From CAIKBL01 sp050247235 (GTDB lineage Bacteria; Pseudomonadota; Gammaproteobacteria; Ga0077536): 64,000 nucleotides of DNA. A model generated the notes under the pieces. The model did not search any database. It saw only the letters and a list, made by a program, of their open reading frames with translations, and was not told the origin of the DNA. Shown in pieces: positions 51,561 to 60,232 of this stretch. The stretch lies in contig JBFWUN010000014.1 in NCBI GenBank assembly GCA_050247235.1, positions 23,141 to 87,140 of the forward strand. The letters run 5' to 3'. The translations under genes were made by a program, and so were the position numbers. Position 1 is the stretch's first letter; every line of letters begins with the position of its first letter.

Positions 51561-53018
51561 ATGCAGATAGGACAACTCATCCGCCGCGCGGCGCAGTACC
51601 ACCGCGACGCCGCCTGCCTCGTCGAAGGCGAGCGCAGCATCAGCTTTCGCGAATTCGACGCTGCCACGGATCGTCTCGGCAACGCGCTGCGCGCGCGCGG
51701 ACTCGCCACGGGTGACCGCGTCGGCGTGCTGCTCTCCAACAGCATCGAGTGCCTGGTGGCGTACTACGCGGTGGCCAAGGCCGGCCTGGTGCGCGTAGGT
51801 CTCAACACGCGCGAGACCCTGGACAACCACCAGTACAAGATCGCCGATTCCGGATGCCGCGCGGTGATACACGCCGGCATCGAGGGACTGGCGGCCGAGA
51901 TGCTCCTCGGTCCCGGGGAATTGCACGATCTCATCGCGAACGGCCCGGGCGGTGCATGCGCGATTGACCGGCCGCTCGATGCCCCGTACCGGCTCGGCTT
52001 CACCGGGGGGACCACCGGCAAGGCCAAGGCCGTCACCTTGACCACCCGCGGCGAACTGGCCGAGATCTCCGCGTTCCTGATGGATCTCGTGCCCGACATC
52101 CGGCCGGGCGACACCTTCCTGCACGCGGCGCCCATTGCGCATGCGTCCGGCGCGTTCTTCCTGCCGGCGCTCGCCCGCGGCGCCACGTCGCTCATCATGC
52201 CGAAGTTCGATGCGGCCGAGTTCATCACGCTCGCGGAGCAGACCCAGGCGAGCATGACGTTCCTGGTGCCCACGATGCTCGCGATGATCCTCGAGGAGCC
52301 GGCGCTGGCGAAGGCGAAGGTCAACCTGCGCACGATCAGCTACGGCGCGTCGCCGATCGCGCCCAGCGTGCTCGAGCGCGCGCAGGCCCGCTTCGGCAAG
52401 GTGTTCGCGCAGACCTACGGGCAGGCCGAGAGCCCGATGGTGATCACCTGCCTGCGGCCCGACGAGCACGATCGGATCGGTTCGTGCGGTCGCCCGTTCA
52501 CGTTCGTGGACGTGTGCGTGATGGACGATGACGACCATCCGCTGCCCGCGGGCGGGATCGGCGAGATCTGCTGCCGGGGGCCGCAGACGATGGCGTACTA
52601 CTGGAATCGTCCCGAGGCCACCGAGCAGGCGTTCCGCCATGGCTGGCTGCACACCGGGGACATCGGCCGCATGGACGAGGACGGCTACTTCTACATCCTC
52701 GATCGCAAGAACGACATGCTGATTTCCGGCGGCTACAACGTGTATCCGCGCGAAGTGGAAGACGTGCTGCTGGCGTTCGACGGCGTGGTCGAAGCCGCGG
52801 TGATCGGATTGCCGGACGAGAAATGGGGCGATCGCGTGGTGGCCGTGGTGGCCGGCCGCGAGGACCTGGATACCAATGCCCTCCTGGAGCATGCCCGCGC
52901 GCGGCTCGCGAATTACAAGCGCCCGAAGGCCGTGGAGGTGTGGCCGGAGCTGCCGAAGAGCGCCGCCAACAAGATCCTCCGCCGCGAGATCCGTGACCGC
53001 ATCGTCGCGCGCGGATGA
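51561..53018 (+). CDS. AMP-forming acyl-CoA synthetase
   Basis: A compact 485-residue ANL-family ligase. It carries the P-loop FTGGTTGKAKAVTLTTR, TYGQAESPMV, the GYFYILDRKNDMLISGG hinge and the C-terminal lysine motif KSAANKILRREIR. It would convert a carboxylate to its CoA thioester in the cytoplasm. Within the run, the product could feed the thiolase encoded at 59.0 kb, which would make a beta-keto acid such as acetoacetate a fitting substrate; this is inference. It starts six bases after the unknown gene. Confidence 0.87.
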   Translation: MQIGQLIRRAAQYHRDAACLVEGERSISFREFDAATDRLGNALRARGLATGDRVGVLLSNSIECLVAYYAVAKAGLVRVGLNTRETLDNHQYKIADSGCRAVIHAGIEGLAAEMLLGPGELHDLIANGPGGACAIDRPLDAPYRLGFTGGTTGKAKAVTLTTRGELAEISAFLMDLVPDIRPGDTFLHAAPIAHASGAFFLPALARGATSLIMPKFDAAEFITLAEQTQASMTFLVPTMLAMILEEPALAKAKVNLRTISYGASPIAPSVLERAQARFGKVFAQTYGQAESPMVITCLRPDEHDRIGSCGRPFTFVDVCVMDDDDHPLPAGGIGEICCRGPQTMAYYWNRPEATEQAFRHGWLHTGDIGRMDEDGYFYILDRKNDMLISGGYNVYPREVEDVLLAFDGVVEAAVIGLPDEKWGDRVVAVVAGREDLDTNALLEHARARLANYKRPKAVEVWPELPKSAANKILRREIRDRIVARG

Positions 53019-53049
53019 GGACGCGAACGACATCCATCCAGGAACACCG

Positions 53050-53652
53050 ATGAACGACCTGCATCTCGCCCTGCACGGGCTTGCCATCAAGAAGCACGCA
53101 GCCGCGAAGGACGTCGCCGGCGTGGTGGGTCTCGACCCCGCGCACGCCGAGTCGCTGCTCCGCCAGGCGGTGACCAGCGGCCGCTGCGTTGAGGTGCAGC
53201 AGGCCTTCATGCTGTCGCCGTCCGGGCGGATGATCCTGGAGGGACAGTACTCGAGGCTGTACGACGACGTACGCGCCGATCGCGCATTCCTGCAGGCGAA
53301 CGATCGTTTCGAACGGATCAACACCGAGCTCAAGCAGCTCGTCACCGACTGGCAGGTCATGGAAGTCGGCGGACAGAAGGTCCGCAACGATCATTCGAAC
53401 GCGGACTACGATGCCCGCATCCTCGATCGGCTGGGGGATCTGCACGAGCGTTTCACCCCGGTACTGAACGCGCTCGCGCAGGCGGTGCCACGGCTGCGGA
53501 TTCATCTGCAGAAGCTGGAGCACGCGCTCGAGAGGGCCGAGGCGGGCGCAACGGAGTGGGTCAGCGACGCGAAGATCGAGAGCTATCACACGGTGTGGTT
53601 CGAGATGCATGAAGACCTGCTGCGCATCGTCGGGAGGGAGCGGGCAGAGTAG
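53050..53652 (+). CDS. Winged-helix-like 200-residue protein next to dikinase gene
   Basis: Not firmly recognised. The N-terminal 65 residues look like a winged helix (HGLAIKKHAAAKDVAGVVGL, then a turn with ESLLRQAVTSGR and a wing), and the rest is mostly helical with charged heptad-like stretches (RLRIHLQKLEHALERAEAGA). It is placed directly before the dikinase-like gene. It could be a transcriptional regulator of the operon or a non-catalytic subunit of the phosphotransfer enzyme. Confidence 0.6.
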   Translation: MNDLHLALHGLAIKKHAAAKDVAGVVGLDPAHAESLLRQAVTSGRCVEVQQAFMLSPSGRMILEGQYSRLYDDVRADRAFLQANDRFERINTELKQLVTDWQVMEVGGQKVRNDHSNADYDARILDRLGDLHERFTPVLNALAQAVPRLRIHLQKLEHALERAEAGATEWVSDAKIESYHTVWFEMHEDLLRIVGRERAE

Positions 53653-53796
53653 ACCCCTGCCGCGCACGTTCGTCTGGAATCGTCACGCCCGCGCGCGCGG
53701 GCGACCCGCAGCGTGCTCGCCGTCGTCGCTCCCGAGTGTCCCCCTCTGCGGCGGGCGGGAGCGATGACCTCGCGACGCACAGGAGCTTGAATCGGC

Positions 53797-55542
53797 ATGG
53801 CAAAGGAACTCGGGCGCTGGACGCTCGCACTCGACGGCACGGGGCTGCCGGAGAAATCGCTGATCGGCGGCAAGGCGTGGTCGGTCGCGCGCATGCGCGC
53901 GCTTGGCCTGCCGGTGCCGCCCGCGTTCGTGATCACCACGCGCGCGTGTGCGGAGTACCTTGCCACCGGCGCACTGCCGGAGGGCCTGGCGGCCGAACTC
54001 GCGGCGGGGGTCCAGTGGCTGGAGGACGCCACCGCGCGCCGCTTCGGCGGTGATTCCGCGCCGCTGCTGCTCTCCGTGCGTTCGGGATCGATGATCTCGA
54101 TGCCGGGCATGATGGACACGGTGCTCAATCTCGGCATCAATGACGTCACCCAGCGCGCACTGGCGCACGAGACCGGTGACACGGCGTTCGCGCACGACAC
54201 GCGACGTCGCTTCGTTGATCTCTACGCGCGCATCGTGCTGCGCGGCACCCTGCCCGAGCTTGCGCCGGACGCGCCCATCGACGCCTGGCAGTCCGCAGTC
54301 CGCGACGCCACCGGCACGGAGGTGCCGGCGGATCCGCACGCCCAGCTCCACGGCGCCGTGAGCGCCGTGTTCGAATCCTGGAACTCGCGGCGCGCGCGCC
54401 GCTACCGTGAGCACCACGGCATCCCGCACGAACTCGGCACCGCGGTCACCGTGCAGGCCATGGTGTTCGGCAACCTGGACGCGCAATCCGGCACCGGGGT
54501 GCTGTTCAGCCGCAACCCGCTGACCGGCGACCCGGCGCCGTACGGGGAGTACCTGGCGCGCGCGCAAGGTGAGGACGTGGTGTCCGGCCGCTACACGCCG
54601 GAGCCCCTGGCGGCCCTCGAACGCACGTCGCCGGCGCTGCACGCGGAGCTGCTGGAGGCCGCGGTCGTGCTCGAACGCGAGAACGGCGACGTGCAGGACA
54701 TCGAGTTCACGATCCAGCAGGGGCGGCTCTACCTCCTGCAGAGCCGCGCGGCGAAGCGCGCACCGGCGGCCGCGGTGCGCTTCGCGGTGGACATGGTGCG
54801 CGAAGGCGCGATCGACGAGGCCACCGCGCTGTCGCGGGTCACCGCGGAGCAGGTGCGGGTGCTGCTGAGTCCGCGTCTCGCCGCCGGTACGGCGGACGGC
54901 GCGGAGGTGCTCGCGCAGGGCGAGGCAGCCTGCCAGGGGGTTGGGGTTGGCACGGTGGTCACGCACACGGACGACGCCGAACGTCGCGCGCAGGCCGGTG
55001 AAGCCGTGGTCCTCGCGCGCGACACCACGAGCCCGGACGACGTGCACGGCATGATCGTCGCGAAGGCCGTCATCACGGAACAGGGCGGCGCCACCTCGCA
55101 CGCGGCGGTCGTCAGCCGCGCGCTTGGGGTCCCGTGCGTCGTCGGCTGCGGCGCGGGGCTCCTGGCGGCACTCGCCGGTCGCACCGTGACCGTCGATGGC
55201 GCCACGGGCCGCGTCTACGCCGGTGCGCTGGACGTGGTGGCGCCAGACGAAGCGCGGGAGCCGGGGCTCGCGGAACTCGCCGAATGGGCAGCCCGTGCCG
55301 CACCGCTCACGGTGTACACGGAAACCTCGCCGGAAGCGGCCGATGCGCGCGATCTGGACCACACACGCGGCGGCGAAGATCCGGCACAATTGGCGGCGCT
55401 CGCGGCGGGCGCGACAGTGCTGAAAGGCGCGGTGCTGAACAGCGACGAGGGCGTGCGTGCCGCGGTCGCCGCCGGCGTCCGGGGCATCGTGGTCAGGCGG
55501 CGTCTGCCGGCACTGCTGGCGGCGCTCACGGCGGCATCCTAG
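53797..55542 (+). CDS. Pyruvate-phosphate-dikinase-like enzyme lacking the PEP/pyruvate barrel
   Basis: A 581-residue protein with the PPDK ATP-grasp domain (about 1-330: LIGGKAWSVARMRALGLPVP, LLSVRSGSMISMPGMMDTVL, GTGVLFSRNPLTGDP, QDIEFTIQQGRLYLLQSR). The swivelling domain follows (about 375-490) with EQGGATSHAAVVSRALGVPC and H435 as the phosphorylated histidine. A full PPDK has some 870 residues; the catalytic PEP/pyruvate TIM barrel is replaced by about 90 residues of low complexity. It can probably autophosphorylate from ATP, but the phosphate must go to another protein or substrate. The downstream biotin genes suggest substrate activation for carboxylation. Confidence 0.85.
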   Translation: MAKELGRWTLALDGTGLPEKSLIGGKAWSVARMRALGLPVPPAFVITTRACAEYLATGALPEGLAAELAAGVQWLEDATARRFGGDSAPLLLSVRSGSMISMPGMMDTVLNLGINDVTQRALAHETGDTAFAHDTRRRFVDLYARIVLRGTLPELAPDAPIDAWQSAVRDATGTEVPADPHAQLHGAVSAVFESWNSRRARRYREHHGIPHELGTAVTVQAMVFGNLDAQSGTGVLFSRNPLTGDPAPYGEYLARAQGEDVVSGRYTPEPLAALERTSPALHAELLEAAVVLERENGDVQDIEFTIQQGRLYLLQSRAAKRAPAAAVRFAVDMVREGAIDEATALSRVTAEQVRVLLSPRLAAGTADGAEVLAQGEAACQGVGVGTVVTHTDDAERRAQAGEAVVLARDTTSPDDVHGMIVAKAVITEQGGATSHAAVVSRALGVPCVVGCGAGLLAALAGRTVTVDGATGRVYAGALDVVAPDEAREPGLAELAEWAARAAPLTVYTETSPEAADARDLDHTRGGEDPAQLAALAAGATVLKGAVLNSDEGVRAAVAAGVRGIVVRRRLPALLAALTAAS

Positions 55543-55622
55543 GCGCGCGCCGCAAGCATCCGGGTACCCGAGAAGGCGCCGATCGCGCGCCCCTCAATCC
55601 ACGAACGACAACAGGTAATTTC

Positions 55623-56138
55623 ATGGCGACTTCCGACAAGCCCAAGGTCTCCGCGCAGGACATCGAACACCTGATCGAAGTGTTCAACCGGAGCGACTGG
55701 GACGAGATGCACCTCGAAGCCGACGGGATCGAGATTTTCCTGTCGAACGATCCCAACGCGCGCGCGCCGCGAACGACCACCGCGGCCGCGGGCGTTGCAC
55801 CGCCCCCGGCTGCCGCCCCCGCGGCCGGGCCGGCCGCCGCCGCGCAGCCGGTGGTGCTGACGGGAGCGCCATCGGGGCATGCGCCCATTCCCGAGGGCTG
55901 CGTCGCGATCCGCGCGCCGAACCTGGGGACGTTCTACCGTGCTCCGAAACCGGGGGCGCCGCCCTACGTGGAGCCCGGCCAGCAGATCGAGGCGGCCACG
56001 GAAGTGTGCCTCATCGAGGTCATGAAACTGTTCGCCCCGGTGCAGGGCGGCGTGCGCGGGATCGTGAAGGAAATCCGCGCGCGGGACGGCCAGATGGTCG
56101 AATTCGACGAAGTGCTGATCGTCGTCGAGCCGAACTGA
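55623..56138 (+). CDS. Biotin carboxyl carrier protein (AccB-like)
   Basis: A 171-residue carrier. An amino-terminal domain (about 8-45; IEHLIEVFNRSDWDEMHLE) resembles AccB, a Pro/Ala linker spans about 50-75, and the biotinyl domain covers about 93-170. The biotin attachment lysine is K135 in IEVMKLFAPV, where the usual EAMKM is EVMKL. It ends one base before the biotin carboxylase start, so the two form one unit with the carboxyltransferase. Confidence 0.9.
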   Translation: MATSDKPKVSAQDIEHLIEVFNRSDWDEMHLEADGIEIFLSNDPNARAPRTTTAAAGVAPPPAAAPAAGPAAAAQPVVLTGAPSGHAPIPEGCVAIRAPNLGTFYRAPKPGAPPYVEPGQQIEAATEVCLIEVMKLFAPVQGGVRGIVKEIRARDGQMVEFDEVLIVVEPN

Positions 56139-56139
56139 C

Positions 56140-57510
56140 ATGCCGATCTCGCGCGTCCTGAGCGTCAACCGGGGCGAGATCGCCGCGCGCGTCGTCAAGG
56201 CTGCGCACGCACTCGGGATCGAGGCCGTGCAGGCGGTGTCCGTGGCGGACCGCGACAGCCGCGCCGCGCAACTCGCGGATCGCACCGTCGTGATCGGGCC
56301 GGCGCCATCGCGCAGCAGCTACCTGGACGCCAACCTGCTGGTGCACACCGCGGTTCAGACCGGCTGCGACGCGCTGCATCCCGGCTACGGTTTCCTGTCC
56401 GAGCGCGAACACCTGGCGCGGCTGTGTGCCGAGCATGGCATCACGTTCATCGGCCCCGCCCCGGAGACGATCGCGGCGCTCGGCGACAAGCTGCAGGCGA
56501 AGGCGATTGCCAGGGCAGCGAACGTGCCGCTGGTCCCCGGCACGGACCGGATCGCGAGCGCCGAGGACGCGGTCCGGGCAGGTGACGAACTCGGCTACCC
56601 CGTGCTCATCAAGGCCAGCGCCGGCGGTGGCGGCCGCGGCATGTTCATTGCGCGCGGCGCGGAGGACATCCGCAACGGGTTCGACAAGGCGTCCAACGAA
56701 GCGAAGGAAGCATTCGGCGACGGCACCATGTACATGGAACGTTACGTGGAGAACGCGCGCCACGTGGAGGTCCAGGTGTTCGGTGACGGCACCGGCAAGG
56801 TGCTGCACTTCGGCGAGCGGGACTGCTCGATCCAGCGGCGTTACCAGAAGGTATTCGAGGAAGCGCCGTGCGCCGCGATGCCGGACACGCTCCGCCGCAC
56901 GTTGCACGACTCCGCGGTGAACCTCGTCGCCTCGCTGAAGTACCGCAACGCGGGCACCGTGGAGTTCCTGTACGACGTGGATCGCCAGGCGATCTACTTC
57001 ATCGAGGTCAACGCGCGCATCCAGGTGGAACACCCGGTGTCCGAGCAGGTCACGAGTGTCGACCTCGTGCAGCTCCAGTTCCGCATCGCCGGTGGAGAGA
57101 CGCTGCGCTGGGAGCAGGTGCAGATCCCGGTGCAGCGTCACGCGATCGAGTGCCGCCTCAATGCCGAGGATCCGACCCGCAACTTCCAGCCGAGCCCTGG
57201 CCGGATCACGCGCTGGGCGCCGCCGCAGGGCGCAGGAATCCGGCTTGACAGTCACTGCTACGACGGTTACCTGGTGCCGCCGTTCTACGACTCGATGATC
57301 GGCAAGCTCATCATCACCGCCGCCAACCGCGCCGAATGCGTGACCCGCCTGCAAGGCGCGCTCGCGCGCTTCGCGGTGGAGGGTCTGACCACCAACCTGC
57401 CGCTGCTGAAATTCATCGCCGCGCACCCGGACTTCATCGACAACCGACTCAACACGCGCTGGCTGGAGCAGACCCTGCTGCCGGCCTTCGAAGCGCAGAC
57501 CGCGACTTAG
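56140..57510 (+). CDS. Biotin carboxylase (AccC-like)
   Basis: Carboxylates the biotin of the carrier with ATP and bicarbonate. The 456-residue protein keeps HPGYGFLSE, the glycine-rich ATP loop KASAGGGGRGMFIA, ERDCSIQRRYQKVFEEAP, and the catalytic block FIEVNARIQVEHPVSEQVT. Nothing essential is missing. A second AccC for fatty-acid synthesis is expected elsewhere in the genome, and the linked carboxyltransferase is not of the acetyl-CoA type, so this copy is dedicated to the cluster. Confidence 0.92.
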   Translation: MPISRVLSVNRGEIAARVVKAAHALGIEAVQAVSVADRDSRAAQLADRTVVIGPAPSRSSYLDANLLVHTAVQTGCDALHPGYGFLSEREHLARLCAEHGITFIGPAPETIAALGDKLQAKAIARAANVPLVPGTDRIASAEDAVRAGDELGYPVLIKASAGGGGRGMFIARGAEDIRNGFDKASNEAKEAFGDGTMYMERYVENARHVEVQVFGDGTGKVLHFGERDCSIQRRYQKVFEEAPCAAMPDTLRRTLHDSAVNLVASLKYRNAGTVEFLYDVDRQAIYFIEVNARIQVEHPVSEQVTSVDLVQLQFRIAGGETLRWEQVQIPVQRHAIECRLNAEDPTRNFQPSPGRITRWAPPQGAGIRLDSHCYDGYLVPPFYDSMIGKLIITAANRAECVTRLQGALARFAVEGLTTNLPLLKFIAAHPDFIDNRLNTRWLEQTLLPAFEAQTAT

Positions 57511-57523
57511 GGAGTAGGCCTCC

Positions 57524-58984
57524 ATGGCTCATATCGAATTCCTCGACGAAACGATGCGCGACGGGCAGCAGAGCCTGTGGGGCATGCGCATGCAGGCCGG
57601 CATGGCGCTGCCGGTGGCGCCGCTGGTCGACCGCACCGGTTTCCGCACCATCGACCTCACCGGCTCCTCGATGTTCGAGTGCCTGATCAAGTACTGCCAC
57701 GAGAATCCGTGGGAGGGGCTGGACCTGCTGACGCAGGCGATGCCGCGCACGCGGATCCGCGGCGGCATGCGCTCCAATGCATCCGTGACGTTCAGCGTGA
57801 CGCCGGATTCCCTGATGGATGCCTGGATGCGCCAGCTCAACGTGCACGGCTGCCGCAGCTTCTGGATCTACGACGTGCTGTTCAACATCGACAAGATGCA
57901 TCGGCTCGCGAAGGTCGCGAAGGAGTTCGGCTCCGAAGTGGCGGGTTCCATCATGTTCACGTTGAGCCCGGTGCATTCGGACGCGTATTACGCCGACAAG
58001 GCGGACAGGATCTCCGCGAGCCCGGACATCGACACCATCCTCCTGTACGACACCGCCGGCGTACTGGAGAAGGAGCGCCTGAAGACCCTGCTGCCCGCGA
58101 TCGTCGCCAAGGCGCGCGGCAAGCCGATCGAATTCCACTCCAACAACCTGCTGGGGCAATCGGCGAAGGCGTACCTGGACGCGATCGACCTCGGCGTCAG
58201 CATCCTGCACACCGCGAGCCGGCCGATGGCGAACGGGCCGTCGGTACCGTCCACCGAGATCATGGTGCGCAACATCGAACTGCTCGGGCACACGCACAAC
58301 CTCGACACGCGGCTGCTTGCGCCGGTCGCGGAGCATTTTGAGAAGGTGGGCAAGGCCGCGGGCTTCCTCGTGAACCAGTACGCCGAGTACGACGTGCTGT
58401 CCATCCAGCACCAGATCCCGGGCGGCATGGTCGGCACGATGAAGGCGCAGCTCGTGCAGCACGGCATGAGCGAGCGCCTGCAGGACGTGCTGGCGGAGAC
58501 CGCGGTGGTGCGCCGCGAACTCGGCTATCCCGGCATGGCCACGCCGTTCAGCCAGCTGGTGGGCACGCTCGCGGTGCTGAACATCGTGACGGGCAAGCGC
58601 TATTCCGTGATCCCGGACGAGGTGATCCAGTACGCGTGCGGGCATTACGGTCAGACGGTGGCGCCGATCGAGCCGAACGTGCTGGACCGGATCATGGCCG
58701 CGCCGCGCGCGCAGGAGATCGCCGCGAACCCGCCCGAACAGCCGACCCTGGCGGAACTCCACCAGCGCTATGGCACGGACAACGATGACGAACTGATCCT
58801 GCGGGCGCTGGTGCCGGAGCCGGACCTGCAGAAGATGTGGGCCGCCGGGCCGGTCAAGACCACGTATCCGTATCTCTCGTCGCCGGAACTCGACCAGGTG
58901 CGCCGACTCATGAAGATTGCGAACTCGCCCGTGGTGCAGATCGCGTCCGAGTCATTCAACCTGTCGCTGCGGCGATTCAAGTAA
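57524..58984 (+). CDS. PycB/OadA-like carboxyltransferase with altered metal site
   Basis: A 486-residue TIM-barrel carboxyltransferase of the pyruvate carboxylase B/oxaloacetate decarboxylase alpha group. It opens LDETMRDGQQSLW, keeps D13, and has the C-terminal helical half seen in PycB (GGMVGTMKAQL; VIPDEVIQYACGHYG). Compared with OadA ligands D17, K178, H207 and H209, the matching positions are D13, Y175 (LLYDTAGVL), H205 and N207 (FHSNNLLG). The carbamylated lysine and the second histidine are therefore gone, and the RDAHQS motif is RDGQQS. Substrate other than pyruvate is likely. The C-terminal biotinyl domain is absent; the separate carrier supplies it. Confidence 0.85.
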   Translation: MAHIEFLDETMRDGQQSLWGMRMQAGMALPVAPLVDRTGFRTIDLTGSSMFECLIKYCHENPWEGLDLLTQAMPRTRIRGGMRSNASVTFSVTPDSLMDAWMRQLNVHGCRSFWIYDVLFNIDKMHRLAKVAKEFGSEVAGSIMFTLSPVHSDAYYADKADRISASPDIDTILLYDTAGVLEKERLKTLLPAIVAKARGKPIEFHSNNLLGQSAKAYLDAIDLGVSILHTASRPMANGPSVPSTEIMVRNIELLGHTHNLDTRLLAPVAEHFEKVGKAAGFLVNQYAEYDVLSIQHQIPGGMVGTMKAQLVQHGMSERLQDVLAETAVVRRELGYPGMATPFSQLVGTLAVLNIVTGKRYSVIPDEVIQYACGHYGQTVAPIEPNVLDRIMAAPRAQEIAANPPEQPTLAELHQRYGTDNDDELILRALVPEPDLQKMWAAGPVKTTYPYLSSPELDQVRRLMKIANSPVVQIASESFNLSLRRFK

Positions 58985-59006
58985 CCACGGAACCGGGAGC
59001 ACGCAC

Positions 59007-60194
59007 ATGCGCAGGGCCGTCATCGTCGATGTGGTGAGATCTCCGTTCGGTCGCGGACGCGAGGACGGCGCGCTTGCCGGCCTGCACCCGGTGGATCTCT
59101 ACGCGCAGGTGCTGCGCGGGCTCGTCGCGCGCACCGGGATTGACCCGGCGCTGGTGGAAGATGTGATCACCGGCTGCGTGATCCAGGTGGCCGAGCAGGC
59201 CGGCAATATCGGGCGGCAGGCCGTGCTGGCGGCCGGCTTTCCGGAAGCGGTGCCGGCGGTGACGCTCGATCGCAAGTGCGGCTCGGCGCAGCAGGCGATG
59301 GACTTTGCCGCGCAGGGCGTGATCGCCGGCGCCTACGACGTGGTGATCGCCGGCGGCGTGGAGATGATGGGCACGGTGCCGATGCGCATCAACCGCATGG
59401 GCAAGGACAGCGAAGGCCCCGGCTTCCGCGCACGCTACCCGCAGGGCACGGTGCACCAGGGCATCGCGGCGGAGCGGGTGGCGGCCCGCTGGGATTTGTC
59501 GCGTGACGTGCAGGATGCCTACAGCCTGCGCTCGCACGTGCGCGCGGCCGCGGACGTCGCGGCTGCGCGGCGTGACATCGTGCCCGTCATCGTGCCGCAG
59601 GCTGACGGCAGCACGCGCACGGTGGAGACGGACGAAGGCATCCGCCCGCATACCACCGTGGAGAAACTCGGCACCCTGCGCTGCGCGTTCCAGGACGAGG
59701 CGGTGCTCGCGCGCTTTCCCGAGATCCGCTGGGGAGTGACCGCCGGCAATTCGAGCCAGGTGTCGGACGGTGCGACCGCGATGCTGATCGTCGAGGAACA
59801 GGTGGCCGCCAGGCTCAACCTGAAGCCGCGCGCGGCGATCACGCATTTCGCGGTGCTGGGCGATGATCCGATGATGCTGCTGACCGCGATCATTCCCGCG
59901 AGCCGCCGGCTGCTGACCCGGGCGGGGCTGTCGATCGGACAGGTGGATGCCTACGAGGTCAATGAGGCGTTCGCCTCGGTCCCCCTCGCATGGGAGAAGG
60001 AACTCGGCGCTGATCCCGAGCGGCTCAACGTGTTCGGCGGCGCCATCGCGCTCGGCCATCCGGTCGGCGCGTCCGGTGGGCGACTGACCGCCAACCTGCT
60101 CCGCGTGCTCGAGGCGCAGGGAGGCCGCTACGGCCTGCAGACCATGTGCGAGGCCGGCGGCATGGCAAACGCCACGCTGATCGAGCGGCTCTGA
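59007..60194 (+). CDS. Thiolase (acetyl-CoA acetyltransferase-like)
   Basis: A 395-residue thiolase. The nucleophile is C91 in DRKCGSAQQAMDFA, with VNEAFASVPLAW and the GGAIALGHPVGASGGR block carrying the catalytic histidine. The second cysteine lies in CEAGGMANATLIE. It would cleave a beta-ketoacyl-CoA with CoA. Position after the carboxyltransferase and in the same run as the acyl-CoA ligase suggests acetoacetyl-CoA or a homologue as substrate. GGGAG lies upstream of ATG 59007. Confidence 0.9.
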   Translation: MRRAVIVDVVRSPFGRGREDGALAGLHPVDLYAQVLRGLVARTGIDPALVEDVITGCVIQVAEQAGNIGRQAVLAAGFPEAVPAVTLDRKCGSAQQAMDFAAQGVIAGAYDVVIAGGVEMMGTVPMRINRMGKDSEGPGFRARYPQGTVHQGIAAERVAARWDLSRDVQDAYSLRSHVRAAADVAAARRDIVPVIVPQADGSTRTVETDEGIRPHTTVEKLGTLRCAFQDEAVLARFPEIRWGVTAGNSSQVSDGATAMLIVEEQVAARLNLKPRAAITHFAVLGDDPMMLLTAIIPASRRLLTRAGLSIGQVDAYEVNEAFASVPLAWEKELGADPERLNVFGGAIALGHPVGASGGRLTANLLRVLEAQGGRYGLQTMCEAGGMANATLIERL

Positions 60195-60232
60195 GCGCGA
60201 ATTCGAACCCAACACCTTTCACGGGAGGCACC

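Noticed and set aside
55623..58984. Ordinary acetyl-CoA or propionyl-CoA carboxylase
   Set aside because: The carboxyltransferase is a TIM-barrel PycB/OadA type, not the crotonase-fold AccA/AccD or PccB type.
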